A stretch of DNA of 64,000 nt from Aequorivita aurantiaca (GTDB taxonomy: Bacteria > Bacteroidota > Bacteroidia > Flavobacteriales > Flavobacteriaceae): positions 62,001 through 126,000 of the forward strand of contig NZ_JAUGQQ010000001.1 of the NCBI RefSeq assembly GCF_030410135.1, in the 5' to 3' direction. A program made the translations under genes and the position numbers. The notes below the pieces were generated by a model, which saw only the letters and a program-made list of their open reading frames with translations, had not been told where the DNA came from and did no database searches. Position 1 is the stretch's first letter; every line of letters begins with the position of its first letter. This document shows positions 31,980-41,522 of the stretch, piece after piece.

Positions 31980-34900
31980 TTAAAAATAAGCCCGTAATTG
32001 AATACTTCCCGTATGAACCGTATTGGTTGTTTCGCTTTTTCTGCCAAAATAGGATAGATTTGCGTCCAGATATTTGGTTAATCTTTTTTGAAAAAGCAAG
32101 CGCCATGTAAAATTGGTGCCCGGCTGCAGCCCTTCCAACATTTGGTAAGCAACGGGAGAAAAGGGACTTCCATCAAATTTATTATCGATATAATTAAACT
32201 CGCCGTTAATCGAAATTTTTTCGGCATTGGTATATGCAAATGAAAATCCTATGGTTTGCTGGTCCAGTTTTTCCATTTCGCCCAATTGGTTTTCCTGGTT
32301 TGCGAATTCATAGAACACGTCAAACCGGGCCTGCTGGCTGAATAAATATGAAAGCTTCGGGTTGAATTCATATCCATCCAAGCGATAATTTCTGTTGGCA
32401 AAATTCTCTGAAATACTTTCATTGCTGCCCGTGGCGGCTTTTAAATTCAACAACCAACTTTCCCAAAATTTATGGTTGAAGTTAAACTGGTGGCTTTTCA
32501 ATTCATTTCGCTGTAAACCCACGGCCAACAAATTGTCGCTGGAGGTGGAAATAAAAGTATAGCTTGTGGTGAAGTATTGCTTCCCCCGATTAAAGAACAA
32601 CGCATTCCGAAAATTCAATGTCAAGCCCAATTGATCTTCACCGCCATCCTCAAATGGATTTATGTTGAAACCATCATTTTTTCGCCTCACTTTTCGGTCC
32701 AAAACATACGAAGATTGATTGTAGAAATGGGAGAGCACTTTTCGGAAACCTTCCCTATTGGACCAATTTTGGGGGTTCAACGTTAAAATTTGACTGAACT
32801 TATTCTGCCTTATTTTTAGGAATATTTGGTTCGGAAGCAAAATCCGAATATACTCCGCTTGATCCTGAAACTGCGCAACCTCAAACTCCTCGAGCTCTTG
32901 AATACCATTGTTGTTATAATCTATCCACGTATAAACCCCCTGACCCGGTTCGGTTTTTAAATAGGTAAATTCCTGCTGCGGTATCACCCCGTTGTTGGAT
33001 TCCAGGGCGGTATTGAAGCGAACGCCGCCATCAAAAAGCGATTGATTGTAAATTATTCGCGAATTTAGGGAGCGCTCGGTTTCGCGGTTATTACTGGTTG
33101 TGGGAAGAGAATCATTTGGGTCAAAACCAGCACCTGCAACATTTTCATACTTTAAAGTCCGGTAATTGGCAAAGGCCGAAAGTTCGGTATTTTCGGTATT
33201 TATCAACTTCGATTTTAAATAGTAGGTATTCGACGAATTTACTTTTTGAAGCATATTGTTGCGCACGCTATCATTCACCCGAAATTGATAGCCCGCTTCC
33301 ACGAAAACCCGCGTGCTGTCGCCAATGCCCGAAAACACTTCAAAGGCTGTAAATTTTTGACTTATGGGAGAAATGCTATCTCGCGAAACATCCTTAATTT
33401 CATTATTTTCCAAAGCCACCTTTCCCCCAACCCAGGCCTTTTCAAATGAATAGGTGGAGGTATTATTCAATCTGAAAAATCTGGAAGTTATGGTATCTGC
33501 CTTACTGTCCAAAAAGCTTCCGTAAGTAAGCAATCGTAAGTTTTTCATTTTTATATTGGAAGCAATAACATGCCGCGTACCATTAAAATTTTCGGAATAA
33601 TTCAGATTTTGGAACTCATATCGCCCACCGCCAATTTTTGGATGCGAAACTTCGAAACCGGAAATAACAAAACTTTGATTTCCCATAGGATTTATAAGAT
33701 TCCAATCACGGCTGAATTCAATATTATATAGCCTTTCAATGGTTCTAAAATCCTTTTGAACAAAATCCAAAGAGCCAAAGGCATCCAATTTAAGGGTATC
33801 TGCTGTTGTCAGTACACGCTGTTTAAAAGCCAATCTGCCAGCAAAACCATCATTGTTATTGTCATCAATATCACTGAATAGATTGAGATCGTTTTGGCTT
33901 CCCGCAACCTCAAAGTCAATTCTGGTTTTTTCCGAAGGATGAAAACTGCCGTTTAAGCCACCAACCTGCAGTTTTACTGGCGCATTGAGCCTAATTACCG
34001 GTTCGTAATTCCCCTGCATTACCCCATTTATGGGCGGTACATATTCAAAAATACGACTTATGGCATTTGCATCGCCAATCACATAATTGCCGTTGTTATT
34101 GCCTACCAGCGAAAACCGCACGCTAAAAAGTTCATCCTCCGGATTATTTGAAAAAACGAAAATTTCCTCACCATTGCTGATTTCCTTTTTATAGAGAATT
34201 TTATTTTCGGAATATGTGTCCGGCACCGCAGAAGGTGCCACCATTGAATCCTTGTCATCGCCAGCTGATTTCAATATGTCCACTTGCTCCTCGGTTAAAT
34301 TTTGTTGCAACGGTTGGTTTTTCGCATCATTTTCTGAATAAACATACACGCCCAAATCTAGTTTTTCACTAGTATAATTTCCGCCGCCATAGCCTATAAA
34401 TCGAGTATAGCTTCGGTCCGTGTATTGATATTCCACAGTAATGCGCATATTGCTGGTTATTGGATAAGTGGGATTAAATTTTATTTCGCCGGCGTTGTAA
34501 TCAATAACATAATCTTCGTTTTCGCCTCTTTTCAAAAGAAGACCATTCACATAAACCCGCTCGCTCCCCGAAACTACCAAAATATAAAGTTCGCCATTTG
34601 GCCCCACCAATTTGTACGGGCCCTGATTGCCCTCCTGGCCAATAAATTCGCTTTTGGAAAAAACGCCACGTACCAAAGCCCCAGAGGCAAAAGCCGAAAT
34701 TTTTGAACCATCTTCATTGTTAAAAGTTCCGCCAAGGGAAATTCCCTGTACTTTTTTGGTGAACCTTCCGAAGTAACTATTGTTGTTTTGAAGATCTATA
34801 TCGCCTGCACGGATGTTCCAGTTTTCACCAAAAAGCTCGATGAAAATTTGATCAAATTCATTCAAACTCTGGGAATAGCCACCTTCTTGAGTGGGAATAT

Positions 34901-35447
34901 TGGCATCTTGAATGGACGCGCGGATGGAAACTTTATCGCTCAATTTTCCCGTGATTTGAAGATCCAATTCACTATTCACAACCGCATTTTGATTATTGCC
35001 AATAGTAATGCCGCGCGAAATGCTTCCCGAGGTATTCAAACCGTCAAAAGGAGTAAAAATATTTTTATTCGTATTCTCGTCCAACGAATATAATTTATCC
35101 ATTTGACCTGTATTTTCAACAATAATGCTTGGGTCGAGGACAAAATAATCCCGGGTCAGAAAATCGGGATATTGTAAATATTGTATGGTGAGGGAATCTT
35201 GCTGCTGTTGCAGTTCTTCAGAAAAAATAATGGTTCCTTTTTTAAAATCAATTCTATAACTAAAAGGGCTTGGCGTATTTCCGGCATTATCCGTTATTAT
35301 AAATCGTGTGGGGTTTATGCCGGCACTGTCCAAAACCACAGTATCCTTCACCGCCACTTTTTTCTGGCGATAATTTGATGAAATATCCTGCGCTTGGCCA
35401 ATTGCCGCAAGGAAAAGAAAAGATACAAACAGGTAAAACTTCATCAA
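31980..35447 (-). CDS. Large outer-membrane beta-barrel protein
   Basis: 1155 residues with a signal peptide (FYLFVSFLFLAAIGQAQ). The N-terminal 400 residues contain SRGITIGNNQNAVVNSELDLQ and repeated strand pairs, including VNGLLLKRGENEDYVIDYNAGEI, a pattern also seen in SprA-type translocon proteins. A segment WIDYNNNGIQELEEFE near residue 835 looks like an EF-hand/dockerin calcium loop (Asp, Asn, Asn, Gly, Glu at loop positions). The C-terminal 400 residues are alternating strands ending in Phe (SIQLRAYF), as expected for a barrel. Function unknown; it is not SprA itself, which is twice as long. Confidence 0.75.
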   Translation of the reverse strand: MMKFYLFVSFLFLAAIGQAQDISSNYRQKKVAVKDTVVLDSAGINPTRFIITDNAGNTPSPFSYRIDFKKGTIIFSEELQQQQDSLTIQYLQYPDFLTRDYFVLDPSIIVENTGQMDKLYSLDENTNKNIFTPFDGLNTSGSISRGITIGNNQNAVVNSELDLQITGKLSDKVSIRASIQDANIPTQEGGYSQSLNEFDQIFIELFGENWNIRAGDIDLQNNNSYFGRFTKKVQGISLGGTFNNEDGSKISAFASGALVRGVFSKSEFIGQEGNQGPYKLVGPNGELYILVVSGSERVYVNGLLLKRGENEDYVIDYNAGEIKFNPTYPITSNMRITVEYQYTDRSYTRFIGYGGGNYTSEKLDLGVYVYSENDAKNQPLQQNLTEEQVDILKSAGDDKDSMVAPSAVPDTYSENKILYKKEISNGEEIFVFSNNPEDELFSVRFSLVGNNNGNYVIGDANAISRIFEYVPPINGVMQGNYEPVIRLNAPVKLQVGGLNGSFHPSEKTRIDFEVAGSQNDLNLFSDIDDNNNDGFAGRLAFKQRVLTTADTLKLDAFGSLDFVQKDFRTIERLYNIEFSRDWNLINPMGNQSFVISGFEVSHPKIGGGRYEFQNLNYSENFNGTRHVIASNIKMKNLRLLTYGSFLDSKADTITSRFFRLNNTSTYSFEKAWVGGKVALENNEIKDVSRDSISPISQKFTAFEVFSGIGDSTRVFVEAGYQFRVNDSVRNNMLQKVNSSNTYYLKSKLINTENTELSAFANYRTLKYENVAGAGFDPNDSLPTTSNNRETERSLNSRIIYNQSLFDGGVRFNTALESNNGVIPQQEFTYLKTEPGQGVYTWIDYNNNGIQELEEFEVAQFQDQAEYIRILLPNQIFLKIRQNKFSQILTLNPQNWSNREGFRKVLSHFYNQSSYVLDRKVRRKNDGFNINPFEDGGEDQLGLTLNFRNALFFNRGKQYFTTSYTFISTSSDNLLAVGLQRNELKSHQFNFNHKFWESWLLNLKAATGSNESISENFANRNYRLDGYEFNPKLSYLFSQQARFDVFYEFANQENQLGEMEKLDQQTIGFSFAYTNAEKISINGEFNYIDNKFDGSPFSPVAYQMLEGLQPGTNFTWRLLFQKRLTKYLDANLSYFGRKSETTNTVHTGSIQLRAYF

Positions 35448-35555
35448 CTATTAAACTAAACACTTAGGTTTTTATTTTGTCGGTTTTTTGGTGATAACCT
35501 TTTGGGAAATGATTGGCGTAAAAATACAATCTTATTTACTTTAGCAAACGCAAAC

Positions 35556-35594
35556 CCTCCGTGGAACTCTACGGGCCTCCGCGAAACTCTGTGG
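35556..35594. repeat. CTCCGYGRAACTCT-type repeat upstream of exonuclease III gene
   Basis: CCTCCGTGGAACTCTACGGG followed by CCTCCGCGAAACTCTGTGG: two near-copies of a 20-base unit. The 208-base gap between the barrel gene and xth otherwise shows only AT-rich DNA. Confidence 0.6.
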
Positions 35595-35655
35595 AATAAT
35601 CATAACGGAGCTTTTCGCAGGAAAATACTGAAAGAAATACAGAAAAACTTCAATT

Positions 35656-36426
35656 TTGAAAATAATATCATACAACGTAAATGGCATCCGCGCCGCAATG
35701 CGCAAAGGTTTTATAGATTGGCTAAAAGCTGCAAATCCGGATGTTATATGTCTGCAGGAAACAAAAGCGAATTTTGACCAAGTGGAAATTGAGCAAATTG
35801 AAGCCGCCGGATATCCCTATCATTATTGGTACAGCGCCGTAAAAAAAGGCTACAGTGGCGTAGCAATTTTTTCAAAAATAAAACCGAATCACGTGGAATA
35901 CGGCACCGGCATTGAATATATGGATGCCGAAGGAAGAAATATTCGTGTAGATTTTGACGATGTTTCGGTGATGAGTCTCTATTTGCCCAGCGGCACAAAC
36001 ATAAACCGGTTGGAGCACAAATTCACATATATGGCCGATTTTCAGAAATATATTGACAGTCTGAAAATGAAAATCCCAAATTTGGTGATTTGCGGCGATT
36101 ACAACATTTGCCACGAATCGCTTGATATTCACGACCCAATCCGCAACGCCAATGTTTCCGGATTTTTACCCGTTGAACGGAAATGGCTCGATGGATTTAT
36201 GAAAAGTGGCTTTATAGACAGTTTTCGCCATTTCAACAAAGAACCGCACAATTATACGTGGTGGAGCTACCGTGCCAATGCGCGCAACAATAACAAAGGT
36301 TGGCGAATTGATTATTGTATGGTTTCTGAACCGTTGCAGAAAAATTTGAAACGTGCCGTAATTTTGCCTGATGCGATGCACAGTGACCATTGCCCGCACT
36401 TGGTGGAACTCGAATTTCCTGCGTAG
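35656..36426 (+). CDS. xth: Exodeoxyribonuclease III
   Basis: 256 residues starting with TTG (the first M of MKIISYNVNGIRAAMRKG); no ATG fits, since the motif begins at once. AP endonuclease/3'-5' exonuclease for base-excision repair. Conserved blocks: ICLQETKA (metal-binding Glu), YSGVAIFSK, LVICGDYNICH (Asp, Asn), WWSYR, WRIDYCMVS and SDHCPH (catalytic Asp-His). Confidence 0.95.
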   Translation: MKIISYNVNGIRAAMRKGFIDWLKAANPDVICLQETKANFDQVEIEQIEAAGYPYHYWYSAVKKGYSGVAIFSKIKPNHVEYGTGIEYMDAEGRNIRVDFDDVSVMSLYLPSGTNINRLEHKFTYMADFQKYIDSLKMKIPNLVICGDYNICHESLDIHDPIRNANVSGFLPVERKWLDGFMKSGFIDSFRHFNKEPHNYTWWSYRANARNNNKGWRIDYCMVSEPLQKNLKRAVILPDAMHSDHCPHLVELEFPA

Positions 36427-36457
36427 CAAAAGGAATCTTTCTTATTAGCAAATTACA

Positions 36458-37495
36458 ATGAAATACACAACCCTACCCAACACCAATTTAAAAATCAGCA
36501 AACTTTGCCTCGGCACAATGACTTGGGGGCAACAAAACACTGAAGCCGAAGCACACGAGCAACTTGATTTCGCCATTGAAAAAGGAATTAATTTTATTGA
36601 TTGTGCCGAAATGTATCCCGTGCCAGCGAACCCTAAAACCCAGGGAAGAACTGAAACCTACATTGGGAACTGGCTTTCAAAAAATAAAAATCGGGCCGAT
36701 TTAATTATTACTTCAAAAATTGCCGGGCCCAGTCGAAATATGGATCACATCCGCACACCTTTGGATTTTAGCAAAAAATCTTTGGAAGATGCTATTCATT
36801 CTAGTTTAAAAAGATTGCACACGGATTACATCGATTTATACCAACTGCATTGGCCGGAGCGAAACACGAATTATTTTGGGCAACGCGATTATTCACATAA
36901 AGTAGATGAGAAATGGAACGATAATTTTTCTGAAGTTTTAACTCATTTAGAGGAATTTGTAAATGCTGGAAAAATCCGCCATATTGGACTTTCAAACGAA
37001 ACTCCTTTTGGGGTAATGCGTTGCATTGAGGAATCTCGAAAGGGGAAAATGAAAATTGCTTCGGTACAGAATCCATATAATTTGGTAAACCGAAAAGATG
37101 AAATTGGTCTTTCGGAAATTCTTCATCGCGAAAACATTGGCTATTTGGCTTATTCTCCATTGGGTTTCGGAACACTTACCGGAAAATATTTAGTCGGTAA
37201 AGCTGATGAAAATTCAAGAATAAACCAATTTAAACAATACACGCGCTACAGCAGCAAGCAGGCTTTTAAAGCCATCGAAAAATATTTTGATATATCTAAA
37301 AAACACAATTTAAGCTTTGCGCAAATGTCTTTGGCATTTATTCTTCAAAAGAAATTTGTGACAGCTCCAATCATCGGTGCCACTTCCATCGAGCAACTTT
37401 CCGAAAACATTGACAGCATCTACATTTCACTTTCAAAAGAAATTTTAAAAGAGATTGATGCGGTTCATCATCAAATTCCGAATCCGGCGCCTTAG
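36458..37495 (+). CDS. NADP(H)-dependent aldo/keto reductase, Tas-like
   Basis: 345 residues. The Asp-Tyr-Lys-His tetrad of aldo/keto reductases is present: INFIDCAEMYP, LIITSKIAG and LYQLHWPE. The loop YPVPANPKTQGRTETYIGNWL is the hallmark of the E. coli Tas subgroup. Cofactor-binding APIIGATSIEQL is near the C-terminus. The natural substrate is unknown. It lies 31 bases after xth and may be co-transcribed. Confidence 0.9.
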   Translation: MKYTTLPNTNLKISKLCLGTMTWGQQNTEAEAHEQLDFAIEKGINFIDCAEMYPVPANPKTQGRTETYIGNWLSKNKNRADLIITSKIAGPSRNMDHIRTPLDFSKKSLEDAIHSSLKRLHTDYIDLYQLHWPERNTNYFGQRDYSHKVDEKWNDNFSEVLTHLEEFVNAGKIRHIGLSNETPFGVMRCIEESRKGKMKIASVQNPYNLVNRKDEIGLSEILHRENIGYLAYSPLGFGTLTGKYLVGKADENSRINQFKQYTRYSSKQAFKAIEKYFDISKKHNLSFAQMSLAFILQKKFVTAPIIGATSIEQLSENIDSIYISLSKEILKEIDAVHHQIPNPAP

Positions 37496-37513
37496 GCTTC
37501 GCTGGAGTTGGCT

Positions 37514-38878
37514 TTACACAAACGCACTATATCCAGTAATGGCCCGCCCCACAATCAAAGAATTGATTTCCTTGGTACCCTCGTAACTATAAATTGCTTC
37601 AGCGTCGGCTACGAAACGGGCAACATCATACTCCAAAAGTATCCCATTTCCGCCCATAACTTCGCGAGCTTGGCTAACTACATCACGGGTTCGCATACTG
37701 CAAAAAACTTTTGCGAGTGAAGCGTGTTCATCGGTCAACAAACCGTCATCCTGCAGTTCGGAAAGGCGGAAACACATGGTCTGCATGGCTGTAAGGTTCG
37801 CAACCATTTCCACCAAGTGGTTTTGTATCAATTGAAAAGAAGCAATTGGTTTTCCAAACTGTTCACGTTTTTTTGTGTATTTCAAAGCTGCTTCATACGC
37901 TCCGCGCGAACAACCCACCGCCTGCCACGCTACGGCAGCGCGAGTCATCTTTAAAACTTTAGCGGTATCTTTAAATGAATCACATTTTTGGAGTCTATCG
38001 CTTTCCGGCACGCGGCAATCAGTCAATGTTATAATTGCATTTTGCACGGTTCGCAGTGCCATTTTATTTTCGATTTTTTCAGCCACAAAACCTGGATTTC
38101 CCTTTCTTACCAAAAATCCCTTCACCTGGTCCGAAGCTTCATCGCGCGCCCAAATGATGGTAACATCAGCAAATGTGGCGTTTCCAATCCATTTTTTCTG
38201 TCCGTTTAATACCCAATCATCACCTTCCCGCCTGCACGTTGTTCCCAAACCACCCGCTACGGCTGAGCCCACTTCTGGTTCCGTCAAACCAAAGGCGCCA
38301 ATTGCTTCCATCCGTTGCATTTTCGGCAACCATTCCTGCTTTTGTTCCTCGCTTCCGCATACGTAAATGGAGCCCATCGCCAACCCGCTGTGAACGCCAA
38401 AAAATGTGGAAATAGAAACGTCCACCCGGGCCAATTCCATTGCAATGATTCCTTCCATTAAAAATGGCTGTTGATATTTCCCGATTCCTTCGTAAGAAAT
38501 TCCGCAAATGTCGAGTTCAGCCATTTTTGGAATAATTTGAAATGGAAATTCCGCCCGGTTCCAATATTCATTGGCAATTGGGCGGATTTCATCTTCCATG
38601 AAATTTCGGACTTTTATTTGCAGTTCGCGTTGCTCGGGTGAAAGTTTTAAGGCCAAATCATAAAAATCGCCATCAATGGGCGGCAATTTGTGCTGCCCTT
38701 TTTTTCCGCCTTTGTGTTTCAGCATTTTCATTAAACCCGCCAATTGTCTATCATCAAGTTCACCCACGGTTTTCATAATTTCGGAAAGATCTACCTTTTG
38801 CGAGAGTTTCCCCAACGCATCAAGGTCAATTTCTTTCATTAAATGTATGGTCTGCTTAATTTTGGAGAAAATGGACAT
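37514..38878 (-). CDS. Acyl-CoA dehydrogenase
   Basis: 454 residues. After an atypical 75-residue helical, lysine-rich extension come the acyl-CoA dehydrogenase domains: FGLTEPEVGSAVAG (FAD contact), WVLNGQKKWIGNATFAD, REQFGKPIASFQLIQ, and the catalytic Glu in AIYSYEGTKEINSLIVGR. The motif set is closest to the glutaryl-CoA-type group. The substrate cannot be told from sequence. Single gene, convergent with the aldo/keto reductase. Confidence 0.92.
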   Translation of the reverse strand: MSIFSKIKQTIHLMKEIDLDALGKLSQKVDLSEIMKTVGELDDRQLAGLMKMLKHKGGKKGQHKLPPIDGDFYDLALKLSPEQRELQIKVRNFMEDEIRPIANEYWNRAEFPFQIIPKMAELDICGISYEGIGKYQQPFLMEGIIAMELARVDVSISTFFGVHSGLAMGSIYVCGSEEQKQEWLPKMQRMEAIGAFGLTEPEVGSAVAGGLGTTCRREGDDWVLNGQKKWIGNATFADVTIIWARDEASDQVKGFLVRKGNPGFVAEKIENKMALRTVQNAIITLTDCRVPESDRLQKCDSFKDTAKVLKMTRAAVAWQAVGCSRGAYEAALKYTKKREQFGKPIASFQLIQNHLVEMVANLTAMQTMCFRLSELQDDGLLTDEHASLAKVFCSMRTRDVVSQAREVMGGNGILLEYDVARFVADAEAIYSYEGTKEINSLIVGRAITGYSAFV

Positions 38879-38944
38879 AACGGAGTTTTTCAGAATTGAA
38901 TTCTAAAGATAATGTTATGACCTTTTTAAATGGCTAAAAAAAAG

Positions 38945-40081
38945 TTAATTCAATGGAAGCTCCTTCAGCAAGGATTGGTGTACAAAACCCTTTAAACTGT
39001 CGCGAACCTGAATGTGGAACCACTGTTGATTTTTCCCGAGAATAAAAACTGTGTCATTTTTTTTCAACGATGCGAATTGCTTAAAAACCGCGGCAGGACC
39101 TTTCCGCAACTCCGCCCTATTTTTTGAGACGGTGGCGGATACACTTTTTACAGTATCCTTTACCTGCTGGATTTCGGTCATTTTTATATATGGATACGGA
39201 TTTACGGCGCCGGTATTTCGATAAATCCCAAAATGAAGATGGGGTGCAGTGGTTTTGGCATTGCCGGTATTGCCAACAAAACCAAGGGTATCGCCTAATT
39301 TAACACGTTGCGCCGAAGAAACTGCTACACTGTCTAAATGTGCATAGTACACATTTTTGCCAAAAAGTCCGTCCCGAAGCCAAACCTGTTTACCACCCAA
39401 ACCGCGCTCGCCCGTAAAACCAATTCTGCCATCGGCAACGGCCACAACCGGTGTGCCGCGGGCAGCGAAAATATCAACCCCTTCGTGCGAACGCCGGCCC
39501 GCATCTCGTGGATCTGCCCAAAAGCTCTGTACATTTTCGTTGGTTGCGCCGCTTACAGGAAAGGCATACATGGGCTGCGAATAGATTTTTAAAACAAAGG
39601 GGATTTCCCGTTTCATTTCGGGCTGTACGATTATTTTATATACGTCACTTTTGTCAATTTCAAAAGAAAGAGATGCAGATTTTTTTTCAGAACTTTTCAC
39701 TAATTGAAAAGTTTGAATCGAGTCATTTTGCTGCTGAAATAAATCGATAAAAACATTGGCAGTATCGGGATTTTTTTCAACCTCAACTACTAATTTTTCA
39801 CCCTCTTTTAATTGAAGATTGTAACTGTACACGAGAAAATTTTCCGAAGAAAAAATCCCACTTTCCGAATAAGGGAGTGTTATTTGAAGACTGTCCCTTT
39901 TCGCTTTTTCAAAAGCATTTTGCCACCGTACCAAAAGTGGGTCATCTTTCTTGAAATTGCGTTCGTAAACCTCACGGGCAGTGGGTTGGATTACCACATC
40001 CGCAACTTTTTGGACTTGCTTACAGCTTACAATTATTAAACTGAAAAGAATTAAAATATAAGATAAATTTCTGTTTTTCAT
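38945..40081 (-). CDS. M23 (LytM) peptidase lipoprotein with C-terminal SH3 domain
   Basis: 378 residues. Lipobox LIIVSC at Cys20. A beta-rich N-terminal part (about 55-165) is followed by the LytM domain with zinc ligands in RSHEGVDIFA (His, Asp) and APHLHFGIY (HxH), and an SH3-like domain at the C-terminus (NRAELRKGPAAVFKQFASL). It probably cuts peptidoglycan cross-bridges from its membrane anchor. The gap to radA is 33 bases, so they may share a transcript. Confidence 0.92.
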   Translation of the reverse strand: MKNRNLSYILILFSLIIVSCKQVQKVADVVIQPTAREVYERNFKKDDPLLVRWQNAFEKAKRDSLQITLPYSESGIFSSENFLVYSYNLQLKEGEKLVVEVEKNPDTANVFIDLFQQQNDSIQTFQLVKSSEKKSASLSFEIDKSDVYKIIVQPEMKREIPFVLKIYSQPMYAFPVSGATNENVQSFWADPRDAGRRSHEGVDIFAARGTPVVAVADGRIGFTGERGLGGKQVWLRDGLFGKNVYYAHLDSVAVSSAQRVKLGDTLGFVGNTGNAKTTAPHLHFGIYRNTGAVNPYPYIKMTEIQQVKDTVKSVSATVSKNRAELRKGPAAVFKQFASLKKNDTVFILGKNQQWFHIQVRDSLKGFVHQSLLKELPLN

Positions 40082-40114
40082 AGCATCGCTAATTTAGCAG
40101 AAATTGTACCAAAA

Positions 40115-41476
40115 TTATTCAAAAAGATGGCGAACAACATCGTGCACTTTGGCAACTTTAATAATATTAATATGAAAATTTTGCTTCGGAATTTTGCAGT
40201 ATTTTGAAACAACGATGGAAGTGAAACCAAGCTTTTCGGCCTCCAAAATACGTTGCTCCACACGGGTTACGGGGCGTACTTCACCGGCGAGTCCCACTTC
40301 AGCAGCAAAACATAGGCGCTTGTCAATGGCAATGTCAATATTTGAGGAAAGCACGGCGGCGACCACGGCCAAATCTATTGCGGGGTCGTCAACGGTTATT
40401 CCACCGGTAATGTTTAAAAACACATCTTTTGCACCAAGTTTGAAGCCCGCGCGCTTTTCCAAAACAGCGAGAATCATATTCAAACGTTTTGCGTTGTAGC
40501 CCGTGGCGCTGCGTTGCGGGGTGCCGTAAACGGCGCTGCTTACCAAAGCTTGAATTTCGATCATAAGCGGACGCATGCCTTCCAAAGTTGCGGAGATTGC
40601 GGTGCCGCTTAAATCTTCGTCATTTTTCGATATCAATATTTCCGAGGGGTTGGAAACTTCGCGAAGACCGCTGCCCTGCATTTCGTAAATACCCAATTCA
40701 TTTGTACTTCCGAACCGATTTTTATTGGCTCGGAGGATTCGGTAAATGTGGTTTCGATCGCCTTCAAATTGCAAAACAGTATCAACCATATGTTCCAAAA
40801 TTTTTGGACCGGCGATGTTTCCGTCTTTTGTAATGTGGCCAATTAAAATTACGGGCGTGCCGGTTTCCTTTGCAAATTTTATAAGCTCGGCAGTAGTTTC
40901 CCGAATTTGTGAAATGCTTCCGGCGGTACTTTCAATATGATCGGTGTGCAGCGTTTGTATGGAATCAATCACCACAATATCGGGTTCAATTTCTTCAATA
41001 TTTCTGAAGATATTCTGGGTTTTTGTTTCGGTTAAAATGAAACAATTCTCAGAAATCGGTTGTATTCTTTCGGCCCTCATCTTTATTTGCTGCGCACTTT
41101 CCTCGCCCGAAACATACAGCGTTTTATAGGGAAGTTGCAGCGCAATCTGCAACATCAGCGTACTTTTGCCAATGCCGGGTTCACCTCCCAAAAGCGTTAA
41201 CGAACCCGGCACCAAGCCGCCGCCAAGCACTCGATTCAGTTCATTGTTTTTTGTATTTAACCGTGCTTCGGATTGGGTTGAAATTTCTGAAATGCGCTGT
41301 GGTTTGGCCACTCTTTTTGAAATGTTTTCAGAAGATTTCCAACTTACTTTTTCGGCTTTTTGGATAATTTCCTCCGCAATGGTGTTCCATTCCTTGCAAC
41401 TATTGCATTGTCCTTGCCATTTGGCATATTGGGCGCCGCAGTTTTGGCAGAAAAAAGTGGTTTTTGTTTTGGTCAT
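40115..41476 (-). CDS. radA: DNA repair protein RadA
   Basis: 453 residues. N-terminal zinc finger (FCQNCGAQYAKWQGQCNSC), RecA-like core with Walker A GGEPGIGKST and the RadA-specific KNRFG motif, and a Lon-like C-terminal domain (GGITVDDPAIDLAVVAAVLSS). A helicase that promotes branch migration in recombination. All motifs are intact. Confidence 0.97.
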   Translation of the reverse strand: MTKTKTTFFCQNCGAQYAKWQGQCNSCKEWNTIAEEIIQKAEKVSWKSSENISKRVAKPQRISEISTQSEARLNTKNNELNRVLGGGLVPGSLTLLGGEPGIGKSTLMLQIALQLPYKTLYVSGEESAQQIKMRAERIQPISENCFILTETKTQNIFRNIEEIEPDIVVIDSIQTLHTDHIESTAGSISQIRETTAELIKFAKETGTPVILIGHITKDGNIAGPKILEHMVDTVLQFEGDRNHIYRILRANKNRFGSTNELGIYEMQGSGLREVSNPSEILISKNDEDLSGTAISATLEGMRPLMIEIQALVSSAVYGTPQRSATGYNAKRLNMILAVLEKRAGFKLGAKDVFLNITGGITVDDPAIDLAVVAAVLSSNIDIAIDKRLCFAAEVGLAGEVRPVTRVEQRILEAEKLGFTSIVVSKYCKIPKQNFHINIIKVAKVHDVVRHLFE

Positions 41477-41522
41477 AATGTTTGGCTAAAATAAATATAT
41501 TTACGCTACAAATCTTCATTAA

